Assembly (NCBI GenBank): GCA_020852775.1
Contig: JADZAD010000146.1
Span: 1 to 12,706 of the forward strand
DNA length: 12,706 nucleotides
DNA from: Anaerolineae bacterium
GTDB lineage: Bacteria; Chloroflexota; Anaerolineae; Aggregatilineales; UBA3940
Direction: 5' to 3'
Positions within the stretch are counted from its first letter, which is position 1, and each line of letters begins with the position of its first letter. The notes beneath the pieces are model-generated. The model made no database searches and had not been told where the DNA came from. It saw only the letters and a list, made by a program, of their open reading frames with translations. The position numbers and the translations under genes were made by a program. This document shows positions 1-6,935 of this stretch, piece by piece.

Positions 1-501
1 ATAGCTGTTTGTCCCTTCCAGATAGTTAGCGACGTCAAAGCCGCGTACAGATGGCCCGCGCACGATTTCACTGTCTGGAACGATCTTAAACGATGGCCCG
101 GTGAGTTGAACACCCTGTGGCACAATAAGCGCCTGACCGGGAAACAGTACATTCTGGTTTGCGATCCCGTTTGCCGCGGCAAGAGCGTCAACGGTGACCC
201 CATACGATTGCGCGATCAGGCTGAGGGACTCCCCGACCTGAACGATGTGCATTGCATCAACCGCCGGGTTGATGACGGTGCTCCGGGTCGGGTTAGGGGT
301 AGGCAGAAACACCGGCGTGGGCGCGGTGGTCGGGTCGAGCGGTTCGGCAGTCGGGATGGCGATGCCGCCGCCGGTAGGGAGATTGCCCCCTCCGGGGGTG
401 GCTGTTACAAATACGAGGCGCGAGCCGGAGGGCGCGCAGCCGATCAGAACGGATGATATGCTTGCGGCAAGGAGCACTGCTGGCTTGATCCGGTGCCACA
501 T
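1..501 (-). CDS. LysM-domain lipoprotein, C-terminus cut by window edge
   Basis: The first 167 residues of a secreted, cell-envelope lipoprotein are visible. ATG lies at 501-499 and the frame is open to base 1. Residues 1-22 form a lipoprotein signal peptide: Arg4 and Lys6, a hydrophobic stretch, then the lipobox LIGC with Cys22 as lipidation site. Residues 23-83 are a low-complexity Pro/Thr/Gly linker. Residues 85-129 are one LysM repeat (starts HIVQVGESLSLIAQSYGV, ends LFPGQALIVPQ), a peptidoglycan- or chitin-binding fold. The following part (FKIVPDSEIVRGP, then GFDVAN) resembles the region between LysM and a catalytic domain in Chloroflexota cell-wall hydrolases, so an M23-type peptidase or similar may follow outside the window; that is inference from memory. 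It starts 7 bases after the esterase stop, on the same strand, so co-transcription is likely. Its own Shine-Dalgarno is weak (AGGA about 12 bases upstream), which fits translational coupling. Confidence 0.85.
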   Translation of the reverse strand, partial: MWHRIKPAVLLAASISSVLIGCAPSGSRLVFVTATPGGGNLPTGGGIAIPTAEPLDPTTAPTPVFLPTPNPTRSTVINPAVDAMHIVQVGESLSLIAQSYGVTVDALAAANGIANQNVLFPGQALIVPQGVQLTGPSFKIVPDSEIVRGPSVRGFDVANYLEGTNSY

Positions 502-508
502 AGAGCGT

Positions 509-1519
509 TCAGTCCTGGAGGGAGAGGGCGCGGGTCAGCACGGGCAGAGACGCCGCGTAGCGCCAGTTGATGTTCCGGTGCGTGCCGTGGTGCTCCTCGT
601 GGATGTGCCTGATGCCAAGATGCTCCAGCTTCTGGTGAAGCATCCGCGCACCGAGGAACAGTCCGTATTCGTCCTGCAGCCCGCAGTCAAAATACAGTGC
701 CTTCAGGCCGCGCAGGGCCCCCTGGCAGGGGGACTGCTCGATCATCTGCACCGGGTCTTGCCGGAGCCAGCGTTCCCAGACAGAATGGCGCAGCGCACCG
801 GTATACCGGTCGAAGGGCAGGGCAAAGCCTGCCTCCTCGTGTTCGTCAGGTGAGTAGCAGGCGCTCATGGCGACGATGTTCAGCGCGCTCATCCAGTCGT
901 ACCCTGGAGCGCGTTCCGAACCGATTTGCGCGATAAACGGGCCGACTCCGCCTGTCTGTTCCAGTACTCGGATAGCCACGGGGAAATCCGGGCGATAGCA
1001 GACATCAAAGAACATGTCTCCACTATGGCAGGCCACCGCCGAGAACAACCCCGGGCGTGTCATTGCCAGACGCAGAGCCGCATAGCCGCCGCTGCTATAC
1101 CCCATGATGCCACGTCTACTGGTGCTACCGCCGGTGTGCAGATGTCCTTCGAGGAACGGAATGAGCTCGGCAATGAGGTAGGTCTCGTAAGCGCCCACCG
1201 CGCTGGAATCCATGTACTGGCTGCCTCCCAGCCGGGTGAAGCAGTCGGGAAAGGCAAGGATGGCAGGTGAGGCCTCCCCGCTGGCTGTCAGGCGATCCAT
1301 AATCTGCAGGATGTTTTCATCCCACGCCTGCAGGTTGAAGTATCGTGCGCCCCAGCTTGTGAAGGGGGCCAGTACCCAGATAACCGGGTAAGGCTGGCCA
1401 CGTGCCGGATCATACCCCTCAGGCAGATAGACCGGCAGCCGCCGGTCAGCCGGATCACCGAGAGGGTTGCCGGATAGTGCCGTGGAGTGATGCTGAAGAT
1501 AAGTGATTGTGCCTGCCAT
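509..1519 (-). CDS. alpha/beta-hydrolase, esterase family (PF00756-like)
   Basis: A 336-aa cytosolic-looking hydrolase with no signal peptide. The nucleophile elbow is G140-Y-S-S-G144 with Ser142 as likely catalytic serine (context RRGIMGYSSGGYAALRLAM). The probable acid is Asp283 (CGLQDEYGL) and the probable base His314 (GTHRNINWRY), giving the usual Ser-Asp-His order. The opening (VYLPEGYD, YPVIWVL) is typical of the esterase D / enterochelin-esterase-like family, which cleaves carboxylic esters; the substrate cannot be told. The ATG at 1519 is preceded by GAGGGG very close to the start. A good promoter sits just upstream (1559-1587), and the LysM lipoprotein gene follows by 7 bases. The link with a cell-wall-binding lipoprotein could mean an envelope-related ester substrate, but this is only guilt by association. 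Confidence 0.85.
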   Translation of the reverse strand: MAGTITYLQHHSTALSGNPLGDPADRRLPVYLPEGYDPARGQPYPVIWVLAPFTSWGARYFNLQAWDENILQIMDRLTASGEASPAILAFPDCFTRLGGSQYMDSSAVGAYETYLIAELIPFLEGHLHTGGSTSRRGIMGYSSGGYAALRLAMTRPGLFSAVACHSGDMFFDVCYRPDFPVAIRVLEQTGGVGPFIAQIGSERAPGYDWMSALNIVAMSACYSPDEHEEAGFALPFDRYTGALRHSVWERWLRQDPVQMIEQSPCQGALRGLKALYFDCGLQDEYGLFLGARMLHQKLEHLGIRHIHEEHHGTHRNINWRYAASLPVLTRALSLQD

Positions 1520-1558
1520 GGCCCCTCATATGCATGGGTGGCTCGGTTGACGCGCCGG

Positions 1559-1587
1559 ATTCTAACGGCTAGGCGGAGATCGGGCAA
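1559..1587 (-). promoter_or_regulatory. candidate sigma70-type promoter of the esterase gene
   Basis: On the minus strand TTGCCC (1587-1582) is followed after exactly 17 bases by TAGAAT (1564-1559). These match 4/6 and 5/6 of the bacterial housekeeping consensus. Transcription would start near 1552 and give a leader of about 33 bases before the esterase ATG at 1519. Found by eye; no expression evidence. Confidence 0.5.
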
Positions 1588-1604
1588 TGTCGCAGGCTAC
1601 CTGA

Positions 1605-1651
1605 TATGTCACGGGCTGGCTCCTGGATGGGAGCTGCCAGCCCGTGACATA
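1605..1651 (-). terminator. strong hairpin after the membrane-protein gene, probable terminator
   Basis: A perfect 16-bp inverted repeat (TATGTCACGGGCTGGC at 1605-1620, its complement at 1636-1651) encloses 15 bases, of which TCC/GGA can extend the stem. It begins 13 bases beyond the stop codon of the minus-strand membrane protein (1665). No T-tract follows on the minus strand, so it is not a textbook intrinsic terminator. It could act as a terminator with factor help, or as an mRNA-stabilising 3' hairpin. It also separates this transcript from the esterase promoter. Confidence 0.6.
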
Positions 1652-1664
1652 GTGAAGCAGCGTA

Positions 1665-2816
1665 TCAGCCGATCGCTTCAGGCTCAGTGAACAGGAAGTG
1701 GTCGTGATAGTAGTGAATCCAGAGGAAACTCAGGATCGCCATGTAATAAGCGCGGTCGAAGGCGAAGTCAAACGTCGTATTGAAGACGAAACGCATTACC
1801 ATGAAGAATACTACCGCGAGCAGCACGTCCGCGACGGTCAGGCCGACGTTGAAAAGGTAGTACTGCCGCGCCGATCCATCCTGCGAGATCCGCTTGAGGA
1901 AAGGTTTGCTGTCAAGTTCCCCGCGCTCCTGCCGCAGGTTGTTCAGCATCCAGGTGAGCGCAAGATACTGCAATGAGTGCCAGAGGTTCATCCCCTGAAA
2001 CGCGGTATCCAGATTGCCAAGCGCCGGGACAAAGAACGACGCGACGACTGTCAGGCTGAGGAAGAGTGTCTTGGGCCAGTGGATCGTACCCTGCCGCCAT
2101 TCAAGCACGGTTTTGACGACCCATGCCAGCAGTGCCATGGCAAACAGGCCTCCACTGACCCACACCATCCACATACCGAGCGGCAGGCCAACCGTCCCCA
2201 GCACAACACCGACCGTCTCGCCGACGTTGTTCAGCCCGATACGGAATTCACCGATCGCCATCTTGTAGGCGGCGAGCGGGTAGAGCGCGGTCAGGATCAC
2301 GGCGTAATCAGCCGCTTTGCTCCACGACGTCTGAGGGACGCTGCTCTGCAGCTTCCCCTTGTGGTTGTACATCTCAGTGATGTACACGATCTGGTGCAGG
2401 ACGTGGACGGAAGCCCAGAAGAAGAACACCGTGAGGAGCAGTTGCAGGTTGAATACCGCGAGGCTGATTACGACAACCGGAATCGCCAGCGATGTCCAGA
2501 CAACACGCGGGTGTTTGTGGCGGTAATCCGCATCAAGCGCCGTGCGTGAGAATGTCGCATACATGTGTGGCCCACCAATCAGCAGGGCCACCGCGGCATT
2601 GATGATGTTGCGGCTGAGACTATCCACTGAGGTGCCGAATTGCGCAGCGATCGGTCCCAGCAGGGGGGCGAGCCGGGTCAGGCCAAGATAGCTCAGGTAG
2701 GGGATGGCAACCAGCACGACGCTGAGAGACACGAACGTCAGATCCCAGTTCCTGCTGCGAAGCCATGCGGGCGGAGTGAATGTTGTCGTCTGCAGCGCAG
2801 GCGTTGAGACGGCCAT
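1665..2816 (-). CDS. polytopic membrane protein with conserved-looking histidines, function unknown
   Basis: A 383-aa integral membrane protein with about nine or ten hydrophobic segments: roughly 25-46, 70-88, 105-123, 124-147, 168-188, 201-237, 250-266, 279-291, 318-345 and 357-376. The start at 2816 is chosen because AGGAGGAG (2832-2825) lies 8 bases before that ATG; an ATG 20 codons upstream has no such signal. Histidines cluster at membrane edges: GGPHM (His84), YRHKH (His100, His102), SVHVLHQ (His138, His141), LWHSLQY (His280) and IHYYHDH (His368, His371, His373). This pattern recalls membrane enzymes with histidine-ligated metals, such as desaturases or Brp/Blh-type carotenoid oxygenases, but I do not recognise the family and see no canonical HxxHH set. 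It is monocistronic, flanked by a terminator-like hairpin, and divergent from ruvA. Confidence 0.75.
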   Translation of the reverse strand: MAVSTPALQTTTFTPPAWLRSRNWDLTFVSLSVVLVAIPYLSYLGLTRLAPLLGPIAAQFGTSVDSLSRNIINAAVALLIGGPHMYATFSRTALDADYRHKHPRVVWTSLAIPVVVISLAVFNLQLLLTVFFFWASVHVLHQIVYITEMYNHKGKLQSSVPQTSWSKAADYAVILTALYPLAAYKMAIGEFRIGLNNVGETVGVVLGTVGLPLGMWMVWVSGGLFAMALLAWVVKTVLEWRQGTIHWPKTLFLSLTVVASFFVPALGNLDTAFQGMNLWHSLQYLALTWMLNNLRQERGELDSKPFLKRISQDGSARQYYLFNVGLTVADVLLAVVFFMVMRFVFNTTFDFAFDRAYYMAILSFLWIHYYHDHFLFTEPEAIG

Positions 2817-3059
2817 TGTTACTTCTCCTCCTGATTGAATGTCTTGAAAAAGCTGCGACACCGGCCAGAACAGCAATCCGGTATACTTGTACCCATTGGC
2901 CTTACCGGTGCGTTCTTCCCGGTCAGGGGCGGAATGGGTATCATGGGTATGGGGGTGGAAATCCTGCCAGCCCTGAACGCCAGACTGTACTCTGAGGATA
3001 CCACAAACAGCTCTGTATGCGGATCACCGGTCGATAAGCTGCCCCAGGAGAGAGGTTGC
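2817..3059. other. divergent intergenic region between membrane-protein gene and ruvA
   Basis: These 243 bases should hold promoters for both flanking genes. The only promoter-like core I can point to is TATACT at 2882-2887, inside TCCGGTATACTTG (2877-2889). It would give ruvA a leader of about 165 bases, with no convincing -35 at the right distance. Its GTATAC centre is palindromic, so it could also serve the minus strand. The ruvA frame stays open through part of this stretch, but the encoded residues do not look like RuvA. No hairpin or RNA gene stands out. Confidence 0.5.
2877..2889 (+). promoter_or_regulatory. possible -10 region upstream of ruvA (TCCGGTATACTTG)
   Basis: TATACT (2882-2887) matches 5/6 of the -10 consensus. 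The 13 bases TCCGGTATACTTG recur exactly on the minus strand upstream of thyX (9608-9596). The hexamer 17 bases upstream (CACCGG) is not a recognisable -35, so this is a weak promoter call resting mainly on the recurrence. Confidence 0.3.
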
Positions 3060-3641
3060 ATGATTGTTTCTGTTCACGGGACGCTGCTTGCGCTGAAGAA
3101 CCAGTCCATTGTGGTACAGGTTGGCGGAGTCGGCCTTGAGGTGTTCGTGCCGCGGACGGTCTTCAACGAACTGAATACACAGATTGGACACCCCGTTAAT
3201 CTGCGCACCAGCTTCATCGTGCGTGAAGACTCAATGGCGCTATATGGCTTCGTGCGTGAAGAGGAACATCGTATCTTTGAACTGTTGCTGGGGGTTTCGG
3301 GGATCGGGCCGCGGTTGGCGCTGGCTGCTCTGAGCACTCTGACCCCAGAGACGCTGGCGAATGCCATCCAGCAGGATGATCCCGACCTGATTGCACGGGT
3401 GCCCGGGCTGGGGAAGAAAAGTGCCCAGAAGATTATCCTGGAGCTGAAAGGCAAATTGCTTCCTTCGGATATGCCCCCCGGACTGGCAGCAGTCAGCGAC
3501 CTGGACACTGAGGTGCTCGCGGCCCTCACGACACTGGGCTACAGCATCATCGAAGCGCAGGCGGCACTTCAGTCGATCCCGCGGGATGCTTCACAGGATG
3601 TTGAGGAACGTATTGTGCTTGCGTTGGCCTATTTCAGTTAG
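3060..3641 (+). CDS. ruvA: Holliday junction branch migration protein RuvA
   Basis: RuvA forms tetramers that clasp four-way DNA junctions and load the RuvB helicase during recombinational repair. The 193-aa product has the usual length and architecture. Residues 1-63 are the OB-fold domain (starts MIVSVHGTLLALKNQSIVVQ). Residues 64-140 carry two helix-hairpin-helix motifs, GVSGIGPR (78-85) and VPGLGKK (114-120). After a short linker (about 135-148) comes domain III (about 149-193), which contacts RuvB. The ATG at 3060 is chosen because AGGAGAGAGG (3046-3055) precedes it and because RuvA proteins begin MI(V/A). It heads a six-gene same-strand cluster; neither ruvB nor ruvC is visible nearby. 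Confidence 0.97.
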   Translation: MIVSVHGTLLALKNQSIVVQVGGVGLEVFVPRTVFNELNTQIGHPVNLRTSFIVREDSMALYGFVREEEHRIFELLLGVSGIGPRLALAALSTLTPETLANAIQQDDPDLIARVPGLGKKSAQKIILELKGKLLPSDMPPGLAAVSDLDTEVLAALTTLGYSIIEAQAALQSIPRDASQDVEERIVLALAYFS

Positions 3642-3673
3642 CTGGTTCAAACGAGGTGAAGGAAGGCAGGATC

Positions 3674-4228
3674 GTGAAGGCTCCAGCCCATGAGCGTCTG
3701 AACGGATGGCTGTTGCGATTCGAGGAGACGCCGGAGTCCGCCGTACTGATTCAGGATGAAGAAATGCTCGCCGGGCGCGAAACGCTTCCGGGGAAGGTTC
3801 TTGTCCGGGGGGAGATAGAACTGCGTTATGCATTCGCGCTGGTTTATCTGCCAGCAGAACGCCTGATCCCGGAACGGGTCTTCGACGACTTCCGGCGTGA
3901 ATACCGGGGGGTGGATGCTCTGCGGTTCATGCTGGCGAAAGGCGACACCTATCCGCGGGCGGATGTCACGGGGTATCGAGCCTCATCCGGACGCTACGAA
4001 GAGTACTTCATGAGGGAAGTAGACCTCGCTCGTGAGGTTCGGGTGGCGGCCTGCCTGGCAGGTGCCGATGAACTGGTATGGGTCGGCGCGGCTATCTCAT
4101 TCTGGCCCGCCGAACCGCCAATTGAGCCGGCGCTGCTGCTGCCGGAAATCATGCCGGTAACCAGCATTACATCCGGTGATGTACCGCGCCTGCGGGGGGA
4201 GATCGCAGTGCGCCTGCGACATGGATGA
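3674..4228 (+). CDS. hypothetical protein between ruvA and the DUF6174-like gene
   Basis: I do not recognise this 184-aa protein. It has no signal peptide or membrane segment and looks like a soluble mixed alpha/beta protein rich in Arg, Glu and Pro. Landmarks are RLNGWLLRFEE near the start, LRYAFALVYLPAERLIPE in the first half, the tyrosine-rich SGRYEEYFMREVD in the second half, and a hydrophobic ELVWVGAAISFWPAEPP. GTG at 3674 is preferred because GGAAGGCAGG lies just upstream; an in-frame GTG at 3656 (giving 190 aa) lacks a Shine-Dalgarno. It follows ruvA by 32 bases on the same strand, so co-transcription is probable. Codon use matches the neighbours and the frame is uninterrupted, supporting a real gene without known role. 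Confidence 0.7.
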   Translation: MKAPAHERLNGWLLRFEETPESAVLIQDEEMLAGRETLPGKVLVRGEIELRYAFALVYLPAERLIPERVFDDFRREYRGVDALRFMLAKGDTYPRADVTGYRASSGRYEEYFMREVDLAREVRVAACLAGADELVWVGAAISFWPAEPPIEPALLLPEIMPVTSITSGDVPRLRGEIAVRLRHG

Positions 4229-4234
4229 TGGACT

Positions 4235-4240
4235 TATAAT
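4235..4240 (+). promoter_or_regulatory. consensus -10 box upstream of the DUF6174-like gene and era
   Basis: A perfect TATAAT sits in the 47-base gap after the hypothetical gene, 35 bases before the next ATG (4276), which would give a leader of about 29 bases. No good -35 is found at 16-18 bases upstream (the region reads GCCTGCGAC), so it may be a weak internal promoter for the downstream genes including era, or chance. Confidence 0.4.
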
Positions 4241-4275
4241 GGGAATAGACAGCGTCAAGGCAGGTGGAGGTCATC

Positions 4276-4707
4276 ATGAGCGACGATCTGGAACAGTTGA
4301 GCAGCAACATCGGTAAGTGGCTGGGGCACAATATCAGTAATTATTGGGTCCAGATAGGCTACCTGGGCCCGGAAACGAATCGCTTCGGCGACCATGTGCT
4401 GACGTATACCCGTGGTAGGCTCTGGCACCGGACAATGAGCGGGGCCTGGCGCGAGATTGAACGTGGGCGTGACTTCTGGCTGTTCTCGGTGCCCGGGGCA
4501 TTCGCCTGGGCACGGGATGTGCTGACCCGCCTGCTGCCCGCAGACCCCGACCTGAGCGCAGAGGCAATCACGCTGGAGTTTGACCCGGAGTATGGCTTTG
4601 TGCGGCATCTCAAGATTAGTGCCGGGCATCGATCCGCATCCAACTTTGACTTCGAGGTACGCCACTTCGGGGCAGAGGCGCACCCATCGTTCGAGGAGCC
4701 TGCATAG
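4276..4707 (+). CDS. DUF6174-like small soluble protein
   Basis: A 143-aa cytosolic-looking protein. ATG at 4276 is preceded by AGGTGGAGG (4262-4270) with 5 bases spacing; an in-frame GTG at 4264 lies inside that Shine-Dalgarno and is unlikely to be the start. EFDPEYGFVRHLKIS (101-115) resembles the (Y/F)DPEYGYPxxI signature that I associate with the uncharacterised DUF6174 family. The preceding YTRGRLWHR and a middle helix also fit that family's order of elements. Known DUF6174 proteins are often secreted, whereas this one has no signal peptide and starts with MSDDLEQLSSN. It ends 3 bases before the era start, so the two are probably translationally linked. The biochemical role is unknown. 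Confidence 0.65.
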   Translation: MSDDLEQLSSNIGKWLGHNISNYWVQIGYLGPETNRFGDHVLTYTRGRLWHRTMSGAWREIERGRDFWLFSVPGAFAWARDVLTRLLPADPDLSAEAITLEFDPEYGFVRHLKISAGHRSASNFDFEVRHFGAEAHPSFEEPA

Positions 4708-4710
4708 CAC

Positions 4711-5658
4711 ATGCCAGATCCGTCGGAATTTGAGGGCTATTCTCTGGATGAATCCGTCCCGCCAGGGCACCGGTCGGGTTTTGTCGCTGTCCTCGGCAAG
4801 CCCAACGCGGGTAAGTCTACGCTTATGAATCGTTTTCTCGGTGAAAAGCTGGCGATCGTTTCGCCGCGTCCGCAGACGACCCGCACCAACCAGCTCGGTA
4901 TCCTGACAGTTGACGAAGCCCAGATCATCTTCGTTGATACGCCGGGAATACACCTTCCGAAGACACTGCTGGGCAAATACATGGTGAACCGGGCAACCGG
5001 TGTGATATCCGACGTGGACGTGGTTCTGTTTATCGTTGACCTCGCGGACGAACCCTCGCGGGCAGACGAGGAAATCGCGCGGATGGTAAACCGCCAAGAA
5101 GAAGCACAGGTTGTACTGGTGCTGAACAAGCGTGACCTTGTTGATGAAGCGCTGTGCGGTGAACGCGCTGCTGCGTATGGTGCACTGGTGCCAGGGGCAC
5201 ATGCCGCCATCATCAGTGCGGATCATGGTGATGGTTGTGATGCTCTGCTGGCCGACCTGATCCAGATGTTGCCAGAAGGGCCGCGCTTCTACCCGGCGGA
5301 CCAGCTCACAGAAACGCAGGAGCGTGAAAATGTTGCCGAGATCATCCGTGAGCAGATTCTGGCGATCTTCGACCAGGAAGTCCCGCATTCCGTAGCAGTG
5401 CAGGTCGAGGAGTTCAAGGAACGAGGCGCTGGCATGACCTACATCCGCGCCACGATCTATGTGGAACGGGACAGCCAGAAGCGCATCATCATCGGGGAAG
5501 GAGGAGGCAAGCTCAAGGAAATCGGTAAGCTTGCCCGCCCGCCCATAGAGGAACTGGTTGGGACAAGAGTGTATCTTGACCTGTGGGTTAAGGTTCTCAA
5601 AAACTGGCGCAAGGATCCGACAGCCTTGAGGCGACTGGGATACGATCAGGAATCGTAG
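4711..5658 (+). CDS. era: GTPase Era
   Basis: Era is an essential GTPase that binds the 3' end of 16S rRNA and helps mature the 30S subunit. The 315-aa product shows all G-motifs: G1 GKPNAGKST (29-37), G2 in QTTRTN (55-60), G3 DTPG (76-79), G4 NKRD (139-142) and G5 SA (169-170). The C-terminal KH domain carries the IIGEGGGKLKEIG loop (260-272; GxxG is G262-G265) and ends with LDLWVKVLKNWRKD. The N-terminus has about 20 residues before the GTPase core, somewhat longer than the few residues common in Era. GAGGAG at 4693-4698 is 12 bases upstream of the ATG, so the start is acceptable, though an internal one is not excluded. It sits 3 bases after the DUF6174-like gene. Confidence 0.97.
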   Translation: MPDPSEFEGYSLDESVPPGHRSGFVAVLGKPNAGKSTLMNRFLGEKLAIVSPRPQTTRTNQLGILTVDEAQIIFVDTPGIHLPKTLLGKYMVNRATGVISDVDVVLFIVDLADEPSRADEEIARMVNRQEEAQVVLVLNKRDLVDEALCGERAAAYGALVPGAHAAIISADHGDGCDALLADLIQMLPEGPRFYPADQLTETQERENVAEIIREQILAIFDQEVPHSVAVQVEEFKERGAGMTYIRATIYVERDSQKRIIIGEGGGKLKEIGKLARPPIEELVGTRVYLDLWVKVLKNWRKDPTALRRLGYDQES

Positions 5659-5695
5659 TGGTGGCAGGAAACGGACGAAAGAGGCTGGTGGCGGA

Positions 5696-6910
5696 ATGAC
5701 CAAGAAAGAACAGCGAAGCCGGCGGAAGCCGGAGGAAATTGTAGACGGAGAAATCCTTGGTGAGTTTGACAGCGGCACGCTGCTCAACCTTCCCCCGGTA
5801 CCTGACGACAAGACCCACCATGTGCCGAGCACAGCTTCACAGAAATCGTCCACATCACGATCAGCGGCGAAGGTGCGCATGCCAGCACCCGACATGTCGC
5901 CTGCGGGAGGGTCATCTGCTCAGGAAACCGGTGTCGATGGGGAGGACGTGGCGCGGCGGCAGCTAATCACACGGCTGATCATCGGTGGCGCAGCGGCGCT
6001 GGCCCTCGGTGGGAGTGCTGCGCTGCTCCTCAACCGGCAGGCTGACCCCGAAGTGATTGTCCTGCCAAACGGATCAGATGTGACCGACCCTGAACAACTC
6101 GCCGCACTGGCGTCACGCGCTATTGAACTGGAGAATCAACTGATTCAGGTTACAGCGGAACGTGACCAGGCGATCAGTGAGCGGGATGCCGCACTGCGTG
6201 ACCTCGCCGCATTGCAGGAACGCTGCGGTGAACTGGAGACGATCAACGCGCTCTGGGAGCAGCACGACGCGGTCGGGCTTGACAGCCAGATCAGGGCGGC
6301 GCTGCTGTCGGTCGGGTCGATGCTGCGAAATATGCTGGCCGGGGCGGGGCTCCTCCAGGCTGGCCTGGCATCGGGGCAGGCAGCAGTCACGGCCTTTACC
6401 AGCCAGTTTGCTTTGCCGCAGGGGGCAATCCAATGGCTGCAAGGGCAGTCCGCGGGGCTGGCCCGCCTGCTGGAAACGCTATCCATGACCGTTGAACAGG
6501 TCGTCGAACCGGCCGCGTCACTGGTGCAGAAGGTCGCGGAGTTCGTGCTCTGGGTGCTGAGCCGTCTGCCGTTTGGCGCGGGGACACAGGCACGTGCGGG
6601 CATGGAGGCGATGCAGGCTGTCATAAACACGCTGCCTGAACTGGTGGAGGGTATTGACACGACCGTAATGACACCGCTGGGGACCTGGTTCGGTGCCGAT
6701 CCGCGGAAGAATCTCTCCGGTAGCCTGATCGCGCCGATCAAGGGTGACATACTGACCCCTGCCGCCGATCTTGTTGACCGGGTGACTGCCTTCGATACCA
6801 CCTATCAGGAAGGCTTTACCCAAGTCGAAGCGGCTCTCGCCCAGCGGGACGCTCTGCTTCTCGAAATCCAGAGGCTGCAGGTACGCGCCGCCAACCGGCG
6901 GCACGCCTGA
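5696..6910 (+). CDS. single-pass membrane protein with coiled coil, function unknown
   Basis: A 404-aa protein with no family I recognise. Residues 1-90 are charged and low-complexity (rich in Ser, Pro, Arg), with no signal peptide. Residues 94-113 are one hydrophobic segment (ITRLIIGGAAALALGGSAAL region), preceded by Arg residues and followed by an Asp/Glu-containing stretch, suggesting a type II orientation with the bulk outside. Residues 134-187 form a strong heptad-like coiled coil (LENQLIQVTAERDQAISERD). Residues 195-345 are Ala/Leu/Gly-rich amphipathic helices, and a last short coiled coil covers about 375-398 (QVEAALAQRDALLLEIQRLQ). Such architecture fits an envelope scaffold or a protein lining a membrane complex. 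It follows era by 37 bases and precedes the Clp_N protein by 25 bases, so the last two may work together. Shine-Dalgarno is modest (GGTGGCGG). Confidence 0.75.
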   Translation: MTKKEQRSRRKPEEIVDGEILGEFDSGTLLNLPPVPDDKTHHVPSTASQKSSTSRSAAKVRMPAPDMSPAGGSSAQETGVDGEDVARRQLITRLIIGGAAALALGGSAALLLNRQADPEVIVLPNGSDVTDPEQLAALASRAIELENQLIQVTAERDQAISERDAALRDLAALQERCGELETINALWEQHDAVGLDSQIRAALLSVGSMLRNMLAGAGLLQAGLASGQAAVTAFTSQFALPQGAIQWLQGQSAGLARLLETLSMTVEQVVEPAASLVQKVAEFVLWVLSRLPFGAGTQARAGMEAMQAVINTLPELVEGIDTTVMTPLGTWFGADPRKNLSGSLIAPIKGDILTPAADLVDRVTAFDTTYQEGFTQVEAALAQRDALLLEIQRLQVRAANRRHA

Positions 6911-6935
6911 GGAGGCGCGTATTTCTACCACTGAG

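Noticed and set aside
797..810. Perfect 14-bp palindrome ACCGGTATACCGGT
   Set aside because: It is inside the esterase coding sequence (codons for Asp-Arg-Tyr-Thr-Gly) and needs no regulatory explanation; probably chance.
245..853. Plus-strand frames opposite the LysM and esterase genes
   Set aside because: Their translations are Arg/Pro-rich and motif-free, and overlap well-supported minus-strand genes.
2835..3059. N-terminal extension of RuvA by 75 residues
   Set aside because: The extra residues are unlike RuvA, while the ATG at 3060 has a strong Shine-Dalgarno and gives the family's normal length and start.
4255..5895. Long open frame of 546 codons on the minus strand opposite era
   Set aside because: It lies entirely antisense to era and its neighbours, whose plus-strand products are unmistakable; the translation has no recognisable motif. 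It arises from GC-biased codon use.
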